A stretch of 11,738 nucleotides of DNA, from assembly GCA_023433855.1 (NCBI GenBank), contig JAEYTV010000141.1, positions 1-11,738 of the forward strand, written 5' to 3'. Made by a program: the position numbers and the translations under genes. Source of the DNA: Pseudomonadota bacterium (GTDB lineage Bacteria; Pseudomonadota; Alphaproteobacteria; Rhizobiales; Rhizobiaceae). How positions within the stretch are numbered: the stretch's first letter is position 1; each line of letters starts with the position of its first letter. Under the pieces are notes generated by a model that saw only the letters and a list, made by a program, of their open reading frames with translations, was not told the DNA's origin and did not search any database. Shown one piece after another: positions 6,023 to 11,738 of this stretch.

Positions 6023-6897
6023 GCACCGCAACCCGATCGCAATTCTGGCATTCGGACGGACGGCGCCTCAGCGGCCTTACCACGCTCCTGCTGCTGTCGC
6101 CCTTCTTCGCCATCATCGGCTTCGTATTCATCTATCCGATCTGCCAGCTTCTCTACATCAGCTTCATGGAGCCGGCGCCGACGCTCGACAATTATGCCCG
6201 GGTGGTCACCAACCCGGTCTATGCGCGCGTTCTCCTGCGCACCATCTGGACCGCCGTGCTGGTCACCGGCCTCGCGGTCATCCTCGGTTTTCCCGTCGCC
6301 TACTACATGAGCCGCGCCCGCGGCACGGTCGCGGTCCTGGTCGGCGTCTGCGTGATCCTGCCGCTGTGGTCGAGCGTCCTGGTGCGGACGGCCGCCTGGT
6401 CCTTCCTGTTCCAGCGCGAGGGTCTCGTCAATTCCGGGCTGCTGGCCGTCGGCATCACCTCGGAGCCGCTGAAGCTTCTCTATACCCAGGGTGCGGTGGT
6501 GGTGGCCATGACGCACGTGTTGCTGCCTTTCATGATCCTGCCGATCTTCGGCTCGCTACGCGCCATTCCCAATGATTATCTCAGGGCCGCGGCAGTCCTC
6601 GGTGCTTCACGCTTGCGCACGTTCCTGGAAGTCATCCTGCCGCTCAGCCTGCCCGGCATCGCTAGCGGTTCGCTGCTGGTGTTCCTGACCGCTCTCGGCT
6701 TCTTCATCACCCCTGCTCTTCTCGGCTCGCCGCAGGAGCTGATGATCGCGACCCTCGTCTCGCAGCAGATCCGCGAGGTGCTGGATTGGCCATTCGCGTC
6801 GGCGCTGGTCGGTGTGCTGACGCTCTTCGTCACAATCCTGGCGCTGGTGTTCAGCAAGACGCTGCGCTTCGACCGGCTGATGGGAGCACAGTCGTGA
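6019..6897 (+). CDS. ABC transporter permease, PotB-type
   Basis: A 292-residue inner-membrane permease with about six membrane spans; the first ('TTLLLLSPFFAIIGFVFIYPI') begins near residue 22. The cytoplasmic EAA-type coupling loop, which docks onto the ATPase, is 'YLRAAAVLGASRLRTF' near residues 187-202, followed by 'LPLSLPGI'. It is the first of two permeases, so the importer would be a heterodimeric channel of the spermidine/putrescine/iron type. The ATG lies in the ATGA overlap with the ATPase gene, and the TGA overlaps the GTG of the next permease, showing tight translational coupling. Confidence 0.92.
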   Translation: MSTATRSQFWHSDGRRLSGLTTLLLLSPFFAIIGFVFIYPICQLLYISFMEPAPTLDNYARVVTNPVYARVLLRTIWTAVLVTGLAVILGFPVAYYMSRARGTVAVLVGVCVILPLWSSVLVRTAAWSFLFQREGLVNSGLLAVGITSEPLKLLYTQGAVVVAMTHVLLPFMILPIFGSLRAIPNDYLRAAAVLGASRLRTFLEVILPLSLPGIASGSLLVFLTALGFFITPALLGSPQELMIATLVSQQIREVLDWPFASALVGVLTLFVTILALVFSKTLRFDRLMGAQS

Positions 6898-7685
6898 GAG
6901 CGCCGGTCGACAGAGGCTCCCTGGCACTCGGGGCATATGTCTATGCGGTCCTCGCCTTTATCATCATACCCCTGGTAATCGTCATACCGATGTCCTTCGG
7001 CACGAACGACTATCTGGAATTTCCCCCGCGCGGTTTTACGCTGAAATGGTACGAGGAGTATTTCGGCAGCCGCCAGTGGCGCAACGCCACTTGGCTATCC
7101 GTGCAGGTCGCCTTCCTCACCGCCATCTGCGCCTCCGCTATCGGCACGGCCGCCACCTATGCCATGGTGCGGGGACGGGGAAGCCTGGCGACCTTGTTCC
7201 AGATCCTGCTGATCGGCCCGATCATCGTTCCCCATATCGCACTAGCGGTTGGGCTCTACCTGTTCTTCCAGTCGATCGGCCTTTCCGGCACCGTTCCAGG
7301 CTTCGTGCTTGCCCATACCATCCTGGCGCTGCCTTTCGTGGTGTTCACTACGGCGTCTGCACTCGGGAAGGTCGATGCCAGCCTGGAAGCGGCGGCGATG
7401 AGCTGCGGCGCATCCCGCTTTACCGCCTTCGGGCTGATCACGCTCCCACTCATTCTGCCAAATGTCGTCAGCGGCGCGCTGTTCGCCTTCATCATCTCGT
7501 TCGACGAGCCCGTCGTGTCCTTCTTTCTGTCCGGCGTTCGCCACAAGACGCTGCCACGACGCATGTTCGAGGACATCGAGCAAAACCTCACCCCCATCAT
7601 TCCGGCGATAGCCACGCTGCTGATCGTCCTTTCAATCGCGATCCTTCTCGTCGCCTACCTGATGCGATCGCGGGCCAAGACCTGA
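6894..7685 (+). CDS. ABC transporter permease, PotC-type
   Basis: A 263-residue second permease with about six spans, beginning 'GAYVYAVLAFIIIPLVIVI'. The EAA loop is 'EAAAMSCGASRFTAF' near residues 165-179, followed by 'LPLILPNVVSGALFAF'. The 'FIISFDEPVVSFFLSG' stretch is typical of PotC-type subunits. The frame is open from 6786, but those residues would lie inside the preceding gene. The GTG at 6894, sharing GTGA with the upstream stop, begins the homologous protein and gives the usual PotC length. It pairs with the preceding permease in the membrane. Confidence 0.92.
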   Translation: MRAPVDRGSLALGAYVYAVLAFIIIPLVIVIPMSFGTNDYLEFPPRGFTLKWYEEYFGSRQWRNATWLSVQVAFLTAICASAIGTAATYAMVRGRGSLATLFQILLIGPIIVPHIALAVGLYLFFQSIGLSGTVPGFVLAHTILALPFVVFTTASALGKVDASLEAAAMSCGASRFTAFGLITLPLILPNVVSGALFAFIISFDEPVVSFFLSGVRHKTLPRRMFEDIEQNLTPIIPAIATLLIVLSIAILLVAYLMRSRAKT

Positions 7686-7727
7686 CTGGACCTAGAATAA
7701 AGAATCTAAAGCAAGAGGAGAACGTCT

Positions 7728-8795
7728 ATGCCTAAGCAGAACTGGAAATGGACCACCGCAGCCCTTGGGATTGCCGCCGGGCTTGCCGCTGCGTCCCCCG
7801 CCGCCACGCAGGAACTGGAGGATCAGTTGGTCATCGCGACCACGGGGGGCCTGATGGGCAATGCACTCACAAAATACTTTTACGAGCCGTTTGCCGACGC
7901 CAAGGATGTCGAGGTGGTCCCGGTCGCCATCGAGGTGCCGGACCAGTGGGCGCGCTCCGAGGCGATGATGCGCACTGGCAATGTCGAATTCGACATCGTC
8001 ACTGCGACCGGCCCTGATCTGGTTGCCCGCACCGAGATGCTCGAAAAGATCGATTGCAGCCAGCTGCCGAGCATCCAGAAGTTCGGCGTCGCCGATGCCT
8101 GCACCGAATATGGCGTCGTCCGCACGACTGGCGGCATGCTGATCAACTACAATACCGAGGTCTTCAAGGACAAGGCACCTAAGACCTGGGCCGACTTCTG
8201 GAATGTCAAGGATTTCCCCGGCCCTCGCGGCCTGCCTGATACCGGCGACCGCGACTGGTGGGTGCCCGTCGCAGCCCTCCTGGCCGACGGCGTGAAGCCC
8301 GAGGAACTGTTCCCGCTCGATATCGACCGCGCCTATAAGAAGCTGGACGAAATCCGTCCGCACGTGGCCGTATGGTGGAAGACCGGCGATCAGGTGCAGC
8401 AGATCATGCGCAACAAGGAAGTCGTGATGACCATGAGCTATTCCGGCCGCGCACTTGCCGTGGTCAAGGAAGGCGCTCCGGTCGCGATGTCCTGGGACGG
8501 GGCCATCCGCGACACCGGTTACATGGCGATCCTGAAGGGAGCCCCGGACAAGAACGCAGCGATGGCCTATCTCGACTACTTCTATGCCAATGCCGAAGCG
8601 CATGTTCCCTTTATGCGCGACGTCAACTACGCAACCGGCAGCAAGGCCGTGTTCGATGAGATGAAGCCCGAGGAAGGCAAGCTCTTCGCGACTTCGCCGG
8701 AAAACTACGAAAAGCTGATCAAGCCGGATTTCAAGTGGATCGGCGCCCATCGCGACGAGCTGCGCGCCCGCTGGACCGCCTGGCTGACGCGGTAA
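7728..8795 (+). CDS. Periplasmic substrate-binding protein of the ABC transporter (PotD/family 1 type)
   Basis: A 355-residue extracellular solute-binding protein. It starts with a Sec signal peptide: a short basic start (Lys3, Lys7), a hydrophobic Ala/Gly/Leu core at about 11-22, and probable cleavage between residues 22 and 28. The mature part 'LVIATTGGLMGNALTKYFYEPF' is a first strand-loop typical of spermidine/putrescine and ferric-type binding proteins. 'TGGMLINYNTEVF', 'PKTWADFW' and the late 'YSGRALAVVKEGAPVAMSW' are also family features. A strong GAGGAG lies about eight bases before ATG 7728, in the 42-base gap after the permease. This protein determines what is imported. Its ligand cannot be read from the sequence, but the following amidase genes suggest an amide or an amine-containing compound (inference). 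Confidence 0.92.
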   Translation: MPKQNWKWTTAALGIAAGLAAASPAATQELEDQLVIATTGGLMGNALTKYFYEPFADAKDVEVVPVAIEVPDQWARSEAMMRTGNVEFDIVTATGPDLVARTEMLEKIDCSQLPSIQKFGVADACTEYGVVRTTGGMLINYNTEVFKDKAPKTWADFWNVKDFPGPRGLPDTGDRDWWVPVAALLADGVKPEELFPLDIDRAYKKLDEIRPHVAVWWKTGDQVQQIMRNKEVVMTMSYSGRALAVVKEGAPVAMSWDGAIRDTGYMAILKGAPDKNAAMAYLDYFYANAEAHVPFMRDVNYATGSKAVFDEMKPEEGKLFATSPENYEKLIKPDFKWIGAHRDELRARWTAWLTR

Positions 8796-8814
8796 CATCG
8801 GTATGTGACGATTG

Positions 8815-8930
8815 CCCTCTCCCTCACGCGGGGCGAGGGAACCGCTCCCGCGGCCGACGCCGATGTCGCAAAGTTGCAGCATGTCCCTTCTCCCGGTCAC
8901 GGGAGAAGGAGCGTCGGCCGAACGAGGGGC
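8815..8930. repeat. Nested palindromic intergenic element (REP/RIME-like)
   Basis: Between the binding-protein gene and the amidase genes lie two nested inverted repeats. The outer pair is CGGCCGACGC (8851-8860) with GCGTCGGCCG (8911-8920), ten perfect pairs. Inside it is a perfect ten-pair stem CCTTCTCCCG (8886-8895) with CGGGAGAAGG (8900-8909) around GTCA. To the left, CCCTC (8821-8825) can pair with GAGGG (8835-8839). The CCTTCTCCCG...CGGGAGAAGG type resembles dispersed palindromes common between genes in Rhizobiales; that likeness is from memory. No T-run follows. It could protect the upstream mRNA or reduce expression of the following genes. The wider gap 8796-8963 holds no gene that I can support. 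Confidence 0.65.
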
Positions 8931-8963
8931 AGAGCAAGGTCATTGCAGAACAGGACTTTATCT

Positions 8964-9314
8964 ATGGATCACACCAGTGACCCCAACGCGATGCGCTACG
9001 TCATCGATCCGGAGAGGCTCGATCTCGTTGCCCAATTCCGCAAGAGTCCGCTAGGCGCACACAGCCCCGAATTGCGGGCGATGCTGGCAAAAATGCGCTG
9101 GGGCAAGGCCGAGGGCCGGCTGGTACTGATCGTGCTGGAGCCGGGCAAGGCGTGGCGCCTGTCGCGCATTCCCGAGCGGCGCGGCGACCCCATGCCCTTC
9201 GTCGACGACCGCATCTTCACCTCGCTGGCCGAGGCGGAATGGCATGTCTTCAAGATCCGCTGGCAGGCCATGACAGGTGCAACGCTACCCCCGGAGTACC
9301 AAGGTGATCTATAA
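8964..9314 (+). CDS. Small subunit of an N,N-dimethylformamidase-type amidohydrolase (DmfA1-like)
   Basis: A 116-residue soluble protein. The start ATG 8964 has AGGA eight bases upstream; the frame is open from 8805, but that part crosses the palindromic element. The C-terminal half, 'GKAWRLSRIPERRG' then 'PFVDDRIFTSLAEAEWHVFKI', follows the pattern I recall for the small subunit of Paracoccus/Alcaligenes dimethylformamidase: a W-x-x-x-R-I segment, a proline-bearing loop, then D-x-R-F/I-x-(T/S)-x-x-E-A-x-x-x-V-F-x-x-R. The N-terminal half is not recognisable. It ends 11 bases inside the large-subunit gene, as expected for a coupled two-subunit enzyme. In the known enzyme the small subunit packs on the large one and is needed for activity. 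The identification rests on this pattern and on gene order, so it is good but not certain. Confidence 0.7.
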   Translation: MDHTSDPNAMRYVIDPERLDLVAQFRKSPLGAHSPELRAMLAKMRWGKAEGRLVLIVLEPGKAWRLSRIPERRGDPMPFVDDRIFTSLAEAEWHVFKIRWQAMTGATLPPEYQGDL

Positions 9315-11550
9315 GACCAACGAATATCTCGGCTATCCCGATCGCATCAGCGTTCCCGCCGGAGAGACCGTCAAGTTCCAGCTGTCGAGCAAACGGCCCG
9401 CGGTCAACGTCGAGGTGCTGCGCCTCAGATGCGGCGATGTCGATACGAACGGTCCGGGCTTCAAATACGAGGTCATGCAGAGCGCCATAGACGGCGTTCA
9501 CGCATGCCTCGACCAGGAAATCCGCCCCGGCTCCTGCGCCGTGATCGAGCACGGCGGCACGCTTGTGCCGGCAGGCCGCGCCTGGTCGTTCGGCGCTTAT
9601 ATCTATCCAACCCGCATCGCTGACAATGCCCGGGGCATCATGGGCAACTGGTGCCAGAGCACCGCCCGGGGCTACGCCTTGGAGATGGACGCGGAAGGCC
9701 ATCCGGTTCTGGTTGTCGGGGCGACCCGTGTTGTTCTGAAGACAAAGGCGCGTCAGCGTATCTGGTCCTTCATCTCCGCTACCCTGGATTTCGACCGGGG
9801 CATTGCAACCCTTTCGCTTGTTGTGCCGGCCGACGGCACCCGGCCCGCCGCCGCCCACGCCGAGACCTTCGCGCTGCCCAAGGGGCTGTCGCTGGAGTCC
9901 GGCCTGGATTTTCTGATTGCCGCCCATCACCTCGACGAAGGCCAAAGATACACCGCCCATTTCGACGGCAAGATCGAAGCGCCGCGGGTGTTTTCCGCCG
10001 CGCTGGAGGCAGAGGCCTTGCGGGTCTTCGACGCAAGACCACGCACGGGTGCCACCACATCGGACCTCGTCGCCTTCTGGGATTTCGGCGAGGGCATCAC
10101 CACACTCGGCGTCAAGGATATCTCGGCCAATTGCCTGCATGGACACCTGCACCAGCTGCCGCGCCGCGGCGTAACGGGCTTCTTCTGGTCCGGCGCCGTC
10201 CATGATTTTCGCCTCGCGCCAGCCGAATACGCCGCCATCCATTTCCATAGCGACGACATCTATGACTGCCAATGGCAGACGACGTTTTCCCTCGATGTGC
10301 CGGATGACTGGCGCACCGGCGTCTATGCGCTTCGGCTGACACCATCGGGCGACAATCCCGAACCCGACTGCGAGAGCTACGTTACCTTCTTCGTGACACC
10401 CGGCAGAAAAACCAAACGCGCCGATCTCGTGGTCGTTATGTCGGTCGCCACCTATCTCGCCTATGCCAACAGTGCGCTGCGCCTCTATCAGGTTCATTTC
10501 GAGACGCTGATGGAGCATGTCCTGTGGCTGCCGCTCGACGATGTCTACATGCAGGAACACCCGGAAATCGGCCAGTCGACCTATGACTGCCATGTCGACG
10601 GTTCCGGGCGCGCCTACTCCTCCTGGCTGAGACCGGTGCTCAGCATGCGGCCCCGCGGCTACTGGTTCAATCTCATCAACGACACCCATATCCTCGACTG
10701 GCTCGAGGAAAAGGGCATCGCCTACGACATCATCACCGATGTCGAACTGGACCGCCAGGGCGCCCGCGCGCTCAAGCCCTACCGCGCCATGATGACGCCG
10801 ACCCACGCGGAATATTACTCGTTCAACATGATGAACGGCATCATGGAATATCAGAATGCCGGCGGCCGCCACATCTCCATGGGCGGAAATGCCTTCTACT
10901 GGCGCTGCGGCTTCCATCCCGCCGCGCCTGCCGCACTTGAAGTCAGGCGCGGAATGGCGGGCACACGCACCTGGGAATCGGAGCCTGGCGAGGTGCATCT
11001 TGCCGGTACGGGCGAACCCGGAGCGCTGTGGCGCCATAGCGGCTTTGCCCCGCAGAAACTGGTAGGTACCGGCTTCTCGGCCATGATCAACGACACCTGC
11101 GCCTACTACGTGCGCATGCCCGACAGCGAGGATGCCCGCGTCGCCTTCATCTTCGAAGGCGTGGGTCGCGATGAGAAGCTCGGCAATTTCGGCTTCCGCT
11201 ACGGGGGCGCCGTCGGCAGCGAGATCGACCGTCTGGACTACGAGCTCGGCAGCCCCAGGCATACGCTGCTGCTCGCCACCTCGGAGGGCCTTGGCGCCGG
11301 CGCCCTACCGACACCGGAGGAATTCCGCACCATGGTGGACGGTCTAGACGGAACGCAGAACGCGCTGGTGCGCGCCGACATGGTGTTCTTTGAAACGGCC
11401 AATGGCGGCGCCGTCTTCGCCTCCGGTTCGATCACCTACGGGATGTCGCTCGGATACAACAACTACGACAACAACATCAGCACCATCACGCTGAATGTCG
11501 TGAAGCGCTTCCTCGATCCCGAGCCGTTCCAGCTGCCGGCACTCGCGTAA
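9304..11550 (+). CDS. Large subunit of an N,N-dimethylformamidase-type iron amidohydrolase (DmfA2-like)
   Basis: A roughly 748-residue cytoplasmic enzyme subunit, close to the 762 residues of the Paracoccus dimethylformamidase large subunit. Domain order: N-terminal beta domain ('GYPDRISVPAGETVKF'), a concanavalin/LamG-like domain around 95-265 ('SFGAYIYPT' to 'FWDFGEG'), then the C-terminal catalytic domain from about 375. Numbered from GTG 9304, the expected iron ligands are present: Tyr387 ('TYLAYAN'), Tyr427 ('STYDCHVDG') and Glu503 ('THAEYYS'), with catalytic-type His501. They correspond to Tyr399, Tyr440, Glu521 and His519 of the Paracoccus enzyme (numbers from memory). 'MPDSEDARVAFIFEG' and 'YNNYDNNIS' near the end are also shared. 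GTG 9304 is chosen because GGAG lies seven bases upstream; GTG 9277 would add nine residues. The reaction is hydrolysis of an N-substituted amide. The import genes and distant resemblance suggest a substrate other than dimethylformamide. Confidence 0.85.
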   Translation: MIYKTNEYLGYPDRISVPAGETVKFQLSSKRPAVNVEVLRLRCGDVDTNGPGFKYEVMQSAIDGVHACLDQEIRPGSCAVIEHGGTLVPAGRAWSFGAYIYPTRIADNARGIMGNWCQSTARGYALEMDAEGHPVLVVGATRVVLKTKARQRIWSFISATLDFDRGIATLSLVVPADGTRPAAAHAETFALPKGLSLESGLDFLIAAHHLDEGQRYTAHFDGKIEAPRVFSAALEAEALRVFDARPRTGATTSDLVAFWDFGEGITTLGVKDISANCLHGHLHQLPRRGVTGFFWSGAVHDFRLAPAEYAAIHFHSDDIYDCQWQTTFSLDVPDDWRTGVYALRLTPSGDNPEPDCESYVTFFVTPGRKTKRADLVVVMSVATYLAYANSALRLYQVHFETLMEHVLWLPLDDVYMQEHPEIGQSTYDCHVDGSGRAYSSWLRPVLSMRPRGYWFNLINDTHILDWLEEKGIAYDIITDVELDRQGARALKPYRAMMTPTHAEYYSFNMMNGIMEYQNAGGRHISMGGNAFYWRCGFHPAAPAALEVRRGMAGTRTWESEPGEVHLAGTGEPGALWRHSGFAPQKLVGTGFSAMINDTCAYYVRMPDSEDARVAFIFEGVGRDEKLGNFGFRYGGAVGSEIDRLDYELGSPRHTLLLATSEGLGAGALPTPEEFRTMVDGLDGTQNALVRADMVFFETANGGAVFASGSITYGMSLGYNNYDNNISTITLNVVKRFLDPEPFQLPALA

Positions 11551-11556
11551 AGAACG

Positions 11557-11576
11557 GCCGCACCTCGTCGTGCGGC
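11557..11576 (+). other. Stem-loop after the amidase large-subunit gene
   Basis: GCCGCAC (11557-11563) pairs perfectly with GTGCGGC (11570-11576) around CTCGTC, six bases after the TAA stop. The following bases TATCGAAACC are not a T-run, so read-through into the next gene is likely. It may act as a partial terminator or an mRNA-stabilising structure. Confidence 0.35.
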
Positions 11577-11623
11577 TATCGAAACCGGCGGCATCGGCTG
11601 CATTCGCATTGCAAGAGACGACC

Positions 11624-11738
11624 ATGGCAGACACCAACGAATTTCAGTCCCCCGAACTCGGCACCATGAACGTCGCCCCCCGCAAGGTCAGGCCGATGTA
11701 TGCCGACGATCACTGGCATAGCCAGCCATGGTATGAAG
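11624..11738 (+). CDS. Unidentified protein, N-terminal fragment (cut by the right edge)
   Basis: An open frame starts at ATG 11624 and reaches the end of the window without a stop (38 codons). It encodes MADTNEFQSPELGTM, then a basic-proline stretch 'APRKVRPMYADDHWHSQPWYE'. A weak purine-rich AAGAGA lies about seven bases upstream. There is no signal peptide or membrane span in what is visible, and I do not recognise the family. It lies 73 bases after the amidase gene on the same strand, so it is probably part of the same operon and may handle an amidase product. The reading frame could in principle close just outside the window, but a real gene is more likely given codon use and position. 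Confidence 0.55.
   Translation, partial: MADTNEFQSPELGTMNVAPRKVRPMYADDHWHSQPWYE

Noticed and set aside
7692..8900. A 402-residue minus-strand open frame opposite the binding-protein gene
   Set aside because: Antisense shadow: the plus strand encodes a signal peptide and a well-recognised binding-protein fold.
9250..11262. A 670-residue open frame on the minus strand opposite the amidase large subunit
   Set aside because: It is the antisense shadow of a long GC-rich gene: the composition is rich in Gly, Ala, His and Asp without domain structure, while the plus strand has clear conserved active-site motifs.

Overview
The window is GC-rich, densely coded DNA with tight ATGA/GTGA gene overlaps, frequent GTG/TTG starts and a CCTTCTCCCG-type intergenic palindrome. 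Together these suggest an alphaproteobacterium, probably of the Rhizobiales (inference; there is no rRNA or taxonomic marker here). It holds twelve protein-coding genes, two of them cut by the window edges. No RNA gene, insertion sequence or CRISPR array was seen.

Left part (1-733, minus strand): a glutathione S-transferase gene (TTG start) overlaps by ATGA the start of a CaiB/BaiF family III CoA-transferase that runs off the left edge. A divergent intergenic region (734-1058) separates this pair from a plus-strand EamA/DMT-type permease (1059-1970), which ends in two hairpins.

Middle part (2056-4789, plus strand): a compact sugar-acid-type catabolic operon. It encodes a DUF1537/four-carbon acid sugar kinase (OtnK-like), a class II aldolase with the full FucA metal site, and a shikimate-dehydrogenase-fold oxidoreductase that lacks the usual shikimate carboxylate serines.

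Right part (4856-11738, plus strand): a complete PotABCD-type ABC importer (ATPase, two permeases, periplasmic binding protein), a nested palindromic element, then a small and a large gene that look like the two subunits of an N,N-dimethylformamidase-type iron amidohydrolase. The large subunit keeps the two tyrosines, the histidine and the glutamate expected for the mononuclear iron site. A further gene starts just before the right edge.

Three regulatory regions (before the permease, before the kinase and before the ABC operon) carry the same AT-rich motif. TGATATATCA is exact in two and 8/10 in the third, so the three units may be one regulon under a regulator not encoded here. Working model (inference): an unknown N-substituted amide, possibly one releasing a polyhydroxy acid, is imported by the ABC system and hydrolysed by the DMFase-like enzyme. 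A released hydroxy-acid part would be oxidised, phosphorylated and cleaved by the dehydrogenase-kinase-aldolase module, while the EamA permease exports or imports a related metabolite.
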